64,000 bases of DNA from Acephala macrosclerotiorum (Eukaryota > Ascomycota > Leotiomycetes > Helotiales > Mollisiaceae), in assembly GCA_014904845.1 (NCBI GenBank), contig MU119242.1:186001-250000 (forward strand), in the 5' to 3' direction. A model generated the notes under the pieces. It did no database searches and was not told where the DNA came from. It worked only from the letters and a program-made list of their open reading frames with translations. Made by a program: the position numbers and the translations under genes. Below, in pieces: positions 22,299 through 31,815 of this stretch (its first letter is position 1; each line of letters begins with the position of its first letter).

Positions 22299-23130
22299 AT
22301 GGGCAAAGAGTATGCGAAACTTAACTTCGAAAAAGACGACGATCTAGAGTTCACCCAGCGAAAACAACCTAACTTTCTTCGAAGATACATCTTTACTGCC
22401 AGAAATGCCATTCTCTTAGCAGCTGTACTAGTCGCTTCGGGATTTGCATTGATCTGGGCGCATAGTCATCTCAGAAACGGGCGCTGGCACCCACAGACGA
22501 TGGTTCCTCGAAGTACGTAGTATCCTAATGTCGATACTTCAACGCATCTGACGTGGAGATCACAGTATCTGTCGCTCCCGTCACGTTCCACTTGACGGAC
22601 CATTATATGGCGTACACGGAAGAAAGCGACCAAGCTTGGGACGAGTTGGTACCAAGTAAGAGCTATTCATACTCCTAAACTTCGTGCTGTGAGACTGAAA
22701 CCTTTTAGTCCAACATGGTCTCATCCGACTAGATGATCCATATAGATATGATCTCCAACCAGGCCACCCAGATCCGGACAATGCAGACATGGCATGGTTT
22801 GGAATATCAGTATTTCATCAGCTGCATTGCTTGAGCGCAATACGTGATACTTTACGCTCTCTGAAAACGGACCAGCCGGCGAGGATATGGGGAGGCTCAA
22901 ATCATCTCGAGCATTGCCTCGACTATATCCGTCAAGGTCTTATGTGCGCTGCTGACACTACTATCGAGTGGCCGACCTTCGTGAAGACTGGATTTCAGGA
23001 TGATGGACCGATTACTGGTGAGGGGATCGCTCATCAGTGTCGTGACTGGGATGCAGTGCTCAAGTTTGGGATGGAGCATGGTGCTCTGAAATCGACTGTT
23101 GGGTTGAATTTGAGTCGGGTCATTGAATAG
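22299..23130 (+). CDS. UstYa-like (DUF3328) oxidase, RiPP cluster
   Basis: Member of the UstYa/DUF3328 family, membrane-anchored copper-dependent oxidases that modify RiPP peptides in fungi. Exons 22299..22512, 22566..22655 and 22709..23130 give 241 residues. One membrane span lies near residues 37-54 (NAILLAAVLVASGFALIW). The signature pair is intact: HQLHC at 138-142 and HLEHC at 167-171, the latter followed by LDYIRQGLMCAADTTIEW, which matches the canonical second motif. Both introns have GTACGT/GTAAGA donors and AG acceptors with frame kept. It is the first gene of the cluster and transcribed toward the hydrolase-fold gene. Substrate presumably is the repeat precursor nearby, by association. 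Confidence 0.88.
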
Positions 23131-23430
23131 GTTGAAGGCTGAAGGTCCGTACGGCAATGGAGGAATATGCTGCGCGCTGACTGTATGAGATGGATTAAAT
23201 CGGTAGCTTAGCAGTGACGAGTTGAAGAATGTAAAGAATTTCTGACATGATTGAGGGAAAGAAGTGAAGGCAATTCTCGCTCAGCAAGTCAGAGCTCGGA
23301 TCGGAACATTATTTCTCCGTCTAAGACGACATGCGCTTTGTCTTCAAATATCTGACACATACTTCACTTACCACACCCTTAGGAGAGGTACCAAAAATTG
23401 TAGGTACATACATTACGGATTCCAATCGAA

Positions 23431-24412
23431 ATGTTAATCGGTGTCGAGAGCAATGTTCGTACTTTGCCTCTACTCAGCAAAGATGCTACCATCAACTCTC
23501 CAGAGCTGAAGGCATCCTCATCTTTCGTTCTGCCAGACTCCAGTCTTCTTCACTACGCTATGGAAGGGAATTCATCTCCTGATAGCCCTGTGCTTGTCTT
23601 CATCAATGACAACTTCACCAATCTGCACATATGGGATCCCACAATTGCAATCTTCAAGGAACGCTGTCCGGAGTATCGTCTTCTCCGCTATGGCGAGTGC
23701 CCTCTTGGATCGACCGGCGTTTTGCTGACCATCTGCAGACATGAGAGGCTATTCTACTGAATCTATAGGAATGTCTGACTCTATAACACTTGCTCTCCTC
23801 GTTTCCGACCTCGAATTCTTACTCGAAAGACTCTCGCTCTCGCACGTCAATGCCATAATCGGTCTCGGGTTTGGCGCCAACATAGGCCTCGCGCTACTAG
23901 CAGACCGGCCTTCGATTTCCTCGACTTTCGTTGGGATTGGATTTGCTATTCCTGACTCTGCCATCATACCCCGTGAAACAGCAGTTGACGACTGGGCCCT
24001 TCGATCAAGCCTCGCTCGCCGTGTTGGAATGGGAATCACCGCAGATAAGGCATGTGCAAGATGGTTCACGGCCGATGCCCGAGGTAGCCCCGAATGGGTT
24101 CGAGTCAGACAGATGATTGCAGCAGGCAGTATTGAAGGCATGGAAAAATTGTCGAATGCTGTGCTTGAGGGCGTAGGCCATGACACAGAACAGAGGGGTC
24201 AAAAGATGTTAGAGAGCTTGGAAGTTCCGACGCTGTTTCTCTGCGGATCTAGTGATGCGGCCTTACCGGAGGAGATGGAAACATACCCAGCAATGATGAG
24301 AAAAGAGAAGGGCGCATTTAGGTTGATTCCCAGGGCGAGTCGGCTAGCCTGCTGCGAAAACCCGACCGAATTTGTCAATATTCTGGAGAATTGGTTGGAT
24401 GGGTTCCTCTAG
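23431..24412 (+). CDS. alpha/beta-hydrolase-fold protein lacking Ser and His of the triad
   Basis: Exons 23431..23692 and 23739..24412 encode 311 residues similar in layout to 3-oxoadipate enol-lactonase-type alpha/beta hydrolases: an oxyanion-side strand (VLVFINDNFTNLHIWD), RLLRYDMRGY at 84-92, a helix, then the nucleophile-elbow region at about 127-135. The 46-nt intron is GC-AG (TATG/GCGAGT) with a CTGAC branch point; only this restores the conserved RYDMRGY. The elbow reads GLGFG (129-133), so Gly131 occupies the usual serine of GxSxG. The C-terminal position normally His (GHxxxxE) is Arg289 in SRLACCENP. The acid residue in LCGSSDAALPEE is kept. So it is probably not a Ser hydrolase; it may be a binding or non-canonical enzyme of the cluster, or decaying. 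Confidence 0.82.
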
Positions 24413-24933
24413 AACTTCTATCACATCAGTCGATTTACTACGTTCACGTCATTTGATACTTTCAAGAACCTGTGTTCTATATCAATCGAACAATACGACG
24501 GAGGCACTCTTCGCTTGGGACATACCAGCGTTTCAATCTCCCAACCTTGCTTGAACTTTCTCAGGCTGGGCCAGGCTGTAATAGGCATCTCGAATAATAG
24601 AATCCATGGCAGGAGAAAATTGTGGTCCAGAAAGTCCAGGCAAGGGTGCACCATTGAAAGTGCTGGATTTTGCATATTTCACACAATGAGAACGATTTCT
24701 GGGTTGGAGTAGAATTCGAGTTACCAATGTGATGAATGACAAGTGTAGGTTACTATTAAAATTCCATCTCCTCCCTATACTGTCCTGCCCCTCCTTCATA
24801 ATGAATGTCCGACCAGCAACTAACTGCACTGTAGGCTATAAAGAGACTACCTGTCCATAAGAACATGAAATTTGATCGCGGCAGCACTCCTTGCAAGATG
24901 CTTTTTCGACATTGTGTTCCTGACTGAGAGAAT

Positions 24934-25520
24934 TTATCTGATAGACTCGATATCCCTCTTGCGGATGGATTCGATGTCCCTCTTGTCAACGGGCTCAGGC
25001 TCCCTCTTGCGGATGGATTCAATGTCTCTGCGGATTGACTCGATGTCCCTCTTGCGAATAGACTCAATGTCCTTCTTACGAATCGATTCAATATCCCTCT
25101 TTCGAATAGACTCGATATCCCTGCGAATGGATTCGATGTCCCTTTTGTCCACGGGCTCCGGATCTCTCTTGCGAATGGACTCAATGTCTCTGCGGATGGA
25201 CTCGATGTCTCGCTTACGAATGGACTCGATGTCTCGGCGAATGGACTCGATATCCCTCTTGCGAATAGATTCGATGTCCCTCTCAGCAACAGGCTCGGGT
25301 TCCCTCTTGCGAATGGATTCAATGTCCCTCTTCACTGGTTCGATAATCGGGTCCCTCTTGCGAATCGACTCAATATCCCGTTCGGCAACGGCTACAGAGA
25401 ACTCAACGTTAGCAATTCATGCTTCGTCACGCGAGTTCCGGGAGACTAACCTCCTGCGTGCGGCAGTGCCAAGACCATGGAGAGTAAAGGCACACATGCC
25501 AAGAGAATGCTGAGCTTCAT
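24934..25520 (-). CDS. RiPP precursor: secreted Kex2-processed repeat peptide (15 x DIESIR)
   Basis: Two exons on the minus strand, 25451..25520 and 24934..25391, with a 59-nt intron (GTTAGT...CTGTAG), encode 175 residues. The first exon is a signal peptide (MKLSILLACVPLLSMVLA). The rest is 15 copies of DIESIR, separated by KR (commonest), R, or KK, with occasional acidic spacers: DPIIEPVKR, EPEPVAER, DPEPVDKR and EPEPVDKR. The layout (signal peptide, short identical cores, dibasic sites) is that of dikaritin/KEP precursors such as UstA. Kex2 would cut after KR/RR, and carboxypeptidase trimming would leave DIESI or DIESIR. Nucleotide differences among copies that I see are synonymous, implying selection on the peptide. 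No Tyr, Phe or Trp occurs in the repeats, which is unusual for the class. Confidence 0.9.
24937..25378 (-). repeat. tandem 21/24-bp coding repeats
   Basis: DNA-level array encoding the DIESIR units, with unit lengths of 24 bp (DIESIRKR) and 21 bp (DIESIRR), interrupted four times by spacer codons. Not a CRISPR array: repeats are coding, directly adjacent and without unique spacers. Confidence 0.9.
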
Positions 25521-26052
25521 GTTTGAGAAATGCGCTTAAGGAGGATAACCTGAGAGACTATCGAGTTGATAGAGATCGGGTCGTTTGTTGCCTTTGATCT
25601 GGAATCTTTATTGGCAACCAGAATAGTGGTGATGCGTTGAATACATACGCAGCGGGGATCTCAAAACGGCTCCTGCTAAATATTCCGGAGCATCGATTAT
25701 TTGCACTTTTCATTCCCGATGTTTACCTCGGGCTTCTCTGTCACCTACTACCGGAACATAATACCCTCCGAATTGCATGTTCGTACATGCTCATCAAGTC
25801 CGGACACATTTATCATAATCCGGTAATGAACCAGGTCTCACAAAGTCCGGGCCTAGCGAGCGACAACATTAGAATTGCGTACTCAGCATGTATGGAAGTC
25901 GATTCTCTCCGATATCATTCCTGCTGTTGCACCACTTTTTCCGAATAAATCCCAGCCTACTCAATTCGTCGCTGCTAAAGGTCCAAGATACGCTGTTTAG
26001 ACTATTCACCTGGAAGACATCACTGCTGCAACTCGACCAAAGTCTTGTCAAA
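25521..26052. promoter_or_regulatory. divergent promoter, precursor gene / UstYa-like gene
   Basis: About 530 bp between the two cluster genes. It contains TTCCGGAG (25682-25689), ACCGGAA (25750-25756), CCTCCGAA (25765-25772) and two more CCGGA/CCGGT sites around 25,800-25,850, the densest group of the recurring motif. Confidence 0.5.
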
Positions 26053-26895
26053 ATGGCAGCTGAGGATACTCGCCCTTTTCTCGACGAGCTAATGTCACCA
26101 TCATCATCGCGTCAATCGACACAAATTGGCTATGGCGATGAACGAGACTCCATTGACGATCTCGACGAGATTGATATCGAGAAAATGCATCGCAAGAATG
26201 GCCACTGCATCATCCTTGAACGCGATGATCTATTCGAGCGCTCTTCAGCCAAAGAAGCCCTCGTCAACTATCTGACAAACCACCGAAACCGTATCTATTC
26301 TGCTGTGCTATTGCTGTTCGCTGCCGGTCTCTTCAGCCTTTCAATATTTGCCTTCTTCTTAGACCGCCATAAGGTGCTTCCGCCAGGGCGTCTTCCAGGC
26401 TACGAATATACTTCATCTGGCCAGCTTCTTTCTTGCGGATCTAACTTCGAGGAAGCGGAAGCGGCTGGATGCATTTTCGACATTATGACCTTTGCCTGGA
26501 CTCCACCTGCCTGCCTTGACGAGGAGGTTCACACCGACGTTATTTCGGACTTCTCTGAATTGGCACCTACACGAGGTGCCGGGACCTGGCCGTGGTGGCG
26601 ATGGGAGAACCGCACAGAACCTCTTGAACAAACTTCCGAGGTTTTGAGATCGTACGATGATATCTGGACCGATACTATATATCATCGCGCTCACTGTTTA
26701 TATCTTTGGCGGATCATGCACCGAGCGGCCGGGAGAGTGATTGGGGGCGAGAAAGAAGTTTATGTGTACAGCAAGGCTGCGCAGTGGGAGCATGTCATCC
26801 ATTGCAACAAGCTGCTCAATGAGCTGGACCTACCCATGACAGATCTTGCCATAGCGGTAAGGGTCGTTGGGCACTGTGTGAGAGTGGATGGCTGA
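26053..26895 (+). CDS. UstYa-like protein, second subfamily
   Basis: Open frame of 280 residues from ATG 26053 (the frame extends upstream to an ATG at 25888, less likely). Acidic cytosolic N-terminus, one membrane span near 81-104 (VLLLFAAGLFSLSIFAFFL), then a lumenal region with paired HxxHC motifs: HRAHC at 211-215 and HVIHC at 247-251. An earlier conserved segment CGSNFEEAEAAGC..FDIMTFAW followed by PPACLDEE is shared with the gene at 34966..35860 (CGSTAAEARDLGC..WDI, PDCFDADL), so the two are paralogues forming a subfamily distinct from the 22.3-kb and 29.2-kb genes. A GTAAGG at 26858 could splice to TAG at 26926 and shorten the C-terminus; I could not decide. Divergent from the precursor gene. 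Confidence 0.8.
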   Translation: MAAEDTRPFLDELMSPSSSRQSTQIGYGDERDSIDDLDEIDIEKMHRKNGHCIILERDDLFERSSAKEALVNYLTNHRNRIYSAVLLLFAAGLFSLSIFAFFLDRHKVLPPGRLPGYEYTSSGQLLSCGSNFEEAEAAGCIFDIMTFAWTPPACLDEEVHTDVISDFSELAPTRGAGTWPWWRWENRTEPLEQTSEVLRSYDDIWTDTIYHRAHCLYLWRIMHRAAGRVIGGEKEVYVYSKAAQWEHVIHCNKLLNELDLPMTDLAIAVRVVGHCVRVDG

Positions 26896-27295
26896 TTAGA
26901 GGAATTGAGAACGCTTCTGGTGGCAAGTTTGCCAGTATAAGATCACGGTTGGGTGCTTTAGGAGAGGGGGTATTGAAGAGGCATGGGATTGTTGCTTCTG
27001 ATTTCATTGAAGGTTTCGGTCAGATAATGCTTCGCTCGACATAATTTGTATGAATTTCACGAATTCATTTAGCGCTGATCTGACCTAAATGTCCTTCAGA
27101 TGCTTCTCTCATATCATTCCATATCATGGATCCATTTTCAGCCATAACTGGGCTTTCTAGGCCAGTCTCTATCCATCCCTACCGTAAATTACTCCGGCAT
27201 GTCCAGGCGAGGGTAGGGGATTGCGAACGCTGACTCGAGAGTATCACTCCACATTCATTGTTTCTTGCAAAAATACTCGCCCTCACTAAGATTGC
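26896..27295. other. intergenic, convergent 3' ends
   Basis: No gene seen between the UstYa-like gene and the regulator, which converge here. Confidence 0.5.
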
Positions 27296-28738
27296 TCAAT
27301 CATGGAATCTCTGCCTCAACGGCTCCAAAAATGACACAGCAAGATGCCCCTCGTTCTTCCCCCTCCCAATCAAATTATCCGCCCAATCCTCAAGTTTCGA
27401 AACCGCGTTCCTTGCCTCTTGCATTTCAGCCCTGACAACAGCATCCAAAATCACTTTCCAACTCGCCTTGCCCTGAACCTCGAAATCGCCAATGAAGATC
27501 GGCTGCATGCTATGAAGGTTCGTGGAACTGGAGTCTGTGGGATTGGAGATTGAGTTTGAGGATGGTGCTGGAGATGGTGTATCAAGCCTGGAACGTCGTT
27601 TGAGGAGGGATTCGTAGCTCAAGAGGACTCTATCCATGAGGAGAATGCAGGCTAATATGCTGCTGGCTTCTGACTCGGTATCCACAGACCCTAAGTGTGT
27701 GGGTGATCCTGAGCTTTGAGAGCTTTCAGATGACGAAGGTGCAGGCGGTGGAACAGTAGATGTTGGAAGACATTGCTGTACTGCCTGGAGTCCTTGTCTG
27801 GCTAGGCGGAGAGCTTCGCTGATGGGAAATTGAGTTATGGAAGGTGTCTTTAAGTGGAGCCGGAGGGTTATTTCTAGGAGCGTAGAAAGATGCTGGTGAT
27901 TGTCCTTTTCGTCCCCATTCCCGTTGCTATCATTCGCACTTGTAGCTGTCGCTTCAGGTGCGGATGCTATCTTCTGTGTTCCTGGGCGACTTATGGTTTG
28001 TGTTTGTGGTTCTGACGGCTCTTGATTTTCTGGTGGGGCCATAGAAGGGAGCGATGGTAGAGGTGAACTGGGACGATTACTATTCGCCATTGGGACTTCA
28101 AGAGGAAGAGGAGTAGATGTTATGTTCTCCTTATTCTTTATACTCGCCCATGAGTCCGTACCAAAGTCGTTGATCAAGAAGTCAAGGTTCATTTCTTCCC
28201 TGTTCTCTGCTCCGTCAAAGAAGTTCAGGTTACTCTCGGATGTTTCGAAGAGGGCATGAATATTGTCATGGGACAGGTATTGTTCTGCATTCTCGTATGA
28301 AGAGAGGAGGGGATTCTTGCTGGTGGATTCATGCTCTAGTTCCATTGAAGATCCAAAGCGCGATTCTCCACTGACCACTCCAGGTCCTTCAGTCACGTGC
28401 TATCAGATACTTTAGCATTTGCCTCTCTACTGGCATGAAGCTCAAGCCAAGATACCTTGTCCAGTACTTACAGTTTGGTCGGTCCGAGCCGTGGGCGGTT
28501 GTGGTTGAGGAGGCTTGCGCCTGCTGTTTTTTGGCGGCTTGCCCAATGGTTTCCCCAGGCTATACGTACAAGTGCTGCCGTAACTTTGACAACGCTCGCA
28601 AGCCGGCCGGCCGCCTGAACATCGGACTTTACAACGATGGCATTGGTCACATGCAGTGGCCATGTTCGTACCACGTCTCGGCCGTGGCCGTTGTTGTTGA
28701 ATACCCCATAAGGATGGAGATGAAACCACTTGATTCAT
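27296..28738 (-). CDS. AflR-like Zn2Cys6 transcription factor
   Basis: Likely pathway-specific regulator of the surrounding cluster. Exons 28472..28738 and 27296..28399 with a 72-nt intron (GTAAGT...GATAG) give 456 residues. The DNA-binding domain spans Cys30-Cys57: Cys-x2-Cys-x6-Cys-x6-Cys-x2-Cys-x6-Cys, with an additional Cys36, followed by the Tyr-Ser linker and GKPLGKPPK basic stretch common to AflR-type proteins. The long C-terminal part is Ser/Pro-rich, with a helical region (about residues 250-290, LLEITLRLHLK ... LARQGLQAVQQCL) and a further helix (ACILLMDRVLLSYESLL) that resemble the AflR regulatory domain. The first ATG is 28738; an alternative at 28663 starts MATACDQC. Located between two UstYa-like genes. 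Confidence 0.9.
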
Positions 28739-29170
28739 TGCTGAAGGAAATGGGCAACACTTCAAACATCAAACAGGGGAATACCAAAGTTATGAATCTT
28801 GCTCTTGACACGTTATTTTCTCACAGAATCGCCCCATGCTTGCCAGATAACGTGCAGAAGATGTCCGTTTAAGGAGAAACAGCTAGACTGCTTTTTAGCT
28901 CTTCGATTGGCACCTTCCACATATGGACTGAAAGCCGACAACTTACCGCTATCTTGCATACTGGCTCTCTGCACTGCAGGACTTCGTCAACCCTATAAAG
29001 GATTACGTAGCTGCTGTGCCCCTCGATACCCCCGCTATGCCCCTCCAACCTCAACCTCAACTCCACCAATCCCACTCCTGGTTGATTCAAGAGTGTTCAC
29101 AAGATCTCATTACCAACACAGACAGATCAAACACCGCCTCTACCAATTCAAATCCTGACGGTATGGTTCA
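28739..29170. promoter_or_regulatory. promoter of the regulator and 3' region of the next UstYa gene
   Basis: About 430 bp, no gene seen. The regulator's promoter lacks an obvious CTCCGGA motif near its start, unlike other cluster genes. Confidence 0.35.
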
Positions 29171-30415
29171 CTACCAAGGGTTCCACTTCGCATAGGGAGC
29201 ATTCCTGTCCTTGTATCGGTGCGTTACGTTAATGAAATCCGTATCTTCCTCATCACGATTCCTCCAATCCATCCAGTTTCTCACAGCACTAAAGTCCCGG
29301 CAAGTATGCCATTGATCGATGTCAGCGTGGTAGATCCCCGCTTGTGGTATCCACGGGCGAGGGATGGGTGTCATGTCAAGTGAGCATTGCACTGTTTGGC
29401 GGATCGCTTCTATGCAATGATCTAGTATCGATGAGCTTCAGATACTTAAAGTGGGAGGCTGAGATGAGATGAGGTTACCTACCCAGATGCATTCTGTGTG
29501 TCATTTCGAAAGGTCTCGGTGGCTTGTCTTGAATTTCAGTGTAGTACTCCCTATCAAGTGATTTGCGGATGTAATTCTCGAGAGATGATCAGCGATAGAG
29601 TTGCAGTCAAAGCCAAGAATATTTGTGCTTACCAGGCAATGTAACGTGTGAAATGTATTTGGCCTGTCCCCACGAAGGCAAATGATTAATCAAACGTCCT
29701 GTTACTTTTCTTAGAGCCGAGTGGGGTACTGACGAAACCCAATAGAGGTCAAAAATCCAGTCCTTTTCATCGATTCGGAACTCTGTCTCAGCTGCTTCTT
29801 CAGGCGTAAGACCCAGATATCGTTCTGATGCAGTTAGTTAGCGGCATGGTAGGTGGCGAGCAAGATGCACGTCGCCATGCAAAGACGGTCTGGCTTACTA
29901 TGCAGCAACATCCGCTCCCAAGCTTCGTCTATCTCAGGACTTGATTGTCCCACATAGTGTGGTTCATCGGGGTTGTGTGTCAAAAAGTATGTTCCATTTG
30001 GATCAATCTGGACGCCCCCATAAAACTTGACTTTGGTAAGTCCGAGTGAGGGATTTGCAGGACCTGTAAATCGACGCCTAACGTTAGAATTGGCAATGCG
30101 AATCGGAATTAGATCTTTATTCAACTCACCCAGATCTGTGTCAAATCCAGTCTCGTAAGAGCCATAATGATGAGCTCGTCTGTGGTCTGAGGCTACAGCC
30201 GCCAGATATACCAATAAAATTATGCACAATGCCCATGGAAAAGTTCCCAGTGCTTGGTTGAAGAGACTTTGTCTTGGCGAACTCTGTACTGAAGGAAAGC
30301 ACAAGGAGATCTCGCTCTCGCCATCTTCAACTTTCTCGCTTTGAGGAATCAATGATTCGTAGTGAACATGTTGTCGCTTCCTGTGCCATTGTGACCACTT
30401 CCAAAATGAAGGCAT
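29171..30415 (-). CDS. UstYa-like (DUF3328) oxidase, six exons
   Basis: Six exons on the minus strand: 30130..30415, 29899..30063, 29734..29824, 29633..29663, 29483..29576, 29171..29421; every junction keeps frame and the product is 305 residues. Membrane span near 66-84 (FPWALCIILLVYLAAVA). Canonical UstYa landmarks follow: YFLTHNPDEPHYV, SPEIDEAWERML, KRYLGLTPEEA, then HTLHC (186-190) inside LYWVSPNTFHTLHCLNYIRK and HLDHC (221-225) continuing CIEAIRQTVQCSLDMTPIP. This is the most typical UstYa member of the cluster and would be the leading candidate for peptide oxidation or macrocyclisation. Upstream sequence carries CCCTCCGAAG and CTCGGAGG. Very short exon 4 (31 nt) explains why simple ORF scans miss it. 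Confidence 0.92.
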
Positions 30416-31815
30416 TGTTGAAGGTTTGAGGGGAGATTGAAGACGTCGCAAGACAAAGAAGAAAGTCCAAGTTCTAGCGAGCACAATTCCATACCATCTC
30501 GATGTCTATCTCTGAATCCTTAAGGTCCTTGGTCATAACGTGCAGGACTACACGAACACGGACGCCCCAAACCCCCCATGTCAAAATTCCGGTATTCGTG
30601 ATTGGACGGTAGGTAAATGCCCTTCCGCCAAGATAAGCCGAAATGCGAGCTGTTAGTGCTCAGCTTGGCGACAAGCATCTAAGATCTGTCAGTTACCGAG
30701 TAGCTTCAGCGACCCTCCGAAGTTCCATGCCTCGGAGGCACCTAGCGGAGTAGCGTTTACCCCGCTGCAGACATCATAGAGAACGGTGAGATCCTCTCAG
30801 GCAAGGGTCCCCACCGCAGTGCATCCGCATCCGACATTCCGCACCCGCCGAAACCCCTGTTTATAGTGTAGCCGGCATTCTGCGCGGCATTCTGCTGCTA
30901 CCGTATAGCGCAGAATGAAATCTCGCTATTACTGCTGCCGAGAAAAACGGTTTCCGAAGGAGATCTCCGAGGTGGGAATGTGGATGGTGGGTTGACTGAG
31001 CAAGAGTTCCATATTGAATTCTGGATTTGCTACTTGGTCGTCGGTCATGCTCTGGGTACTCCATATGCGCAATAATCAAGCGAAGTCAGTTGCCGCGATT
31101 TTATTCTGGAGCTTTAGAGTGAGACTCCAGTAGTTAGCAACATAGATCAATGGAATGCGGCAATCGCTCCAATACCCCGCCCCCTGAAATGTTGCAAGCG
31201 AGTCCAGAATCTTAGCGACTATACCCCTAATCTTAGCGAGCTTCACCAAAGTCTTGCTAAACACTTCACAAGTATTGGTCGCAAAATTGGACTAGTTTCT
31301 CATGAAGCTGCTCAATTAAGTGCGAAACCATATTCTATCTGGCACAAAGTCAATTTCGCTTCTAATTAATGTTTGGGGCGCTGTAGGATTTTAGAGTTGA
31401 TGCTAAATGTAGCTCGCTAGCAAGTTTCCTCCCAGAGTGCAAAACGAGCGACACAGAGGTTGTCAATGTCCCGTAGTTTCTGGAAGTTGGAAAATGAAAC
31501 TGGAGTTGAATTTGAACAGACTCTAGTAGATAACTCTTACGAATGGGGCAATGTTCTACTATTTGTGTTTATCTCCTCCGTTGCCATGTTCCTCAGTTAT
31601 GATGAAGTTCCTGATTTCCTAGTACTTTATATAGTGTGTCGCTTTTTTTGAACACCCCGAGGTCCCCTACCTAAGCGTGTAAATCAGTGACACCGACGTC
31701 CTTGAATTCCAGACACCCAAGGAAGGTAGAATTACTGCTCACTTCGCATCACGAAATCAAGTACATGATCAATTGTATGTAATATTGCTGTGATAAAGTA
31801 TGGCCATTTCAATTT
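30416..31815. other. intergenic, 1.4 kb within the cluster
   Basis: No convincing gene. Contains the promoter of the six-exon UstYa gene with CCCTCCGAAG (30713-30722) and CTCGGAGG (30731-30738). A minus ORF at 31076..31264 has no support. Confidence 0.4.
30713..30738. promoter_or_regulatory. CCTCCGAAG / CTCGGAGG motif pair
   Basis: Two near-palindromic copies of the cluster motif about 300 bp upstream of the UstYa gene ATG at 30415. Confidence 0.4.

Noticed and set aside
24756..25322. Second minus-strand frame through the same repeats
   Set aside because: It lacks a signal peptide and dibasic sites and is explained as a shadow of the 3-bp-multiple repeat structure.
24937..25378. CRISPR-like array
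   Set aside because: Repeats are directly adjacent coding units in a eukaryotic genome with no unique spacers.
24872..25513. Plus-strand 213-residue repetitive ORF (Ser/Met/Leu/Asp repeats) antisense to the precursor
   Set aside because: It starts without a plausible ATG context and mirrors the coding repeats. The minus-strand frame has a signal peptide, an intron with good signals, a stop and dibasic sites.
27344..27553. Plus ORF over the regulator
   Set aside because: Antisense shadow of the Ser/Pro-rich C-terminal part; no splice or domain support.
30713..30780. Possible tRNA-like GC-rich segment
   Set aside because: No acceptor stem, anticodon arm or T-loop could be drawn; better explained by promoter motifs.
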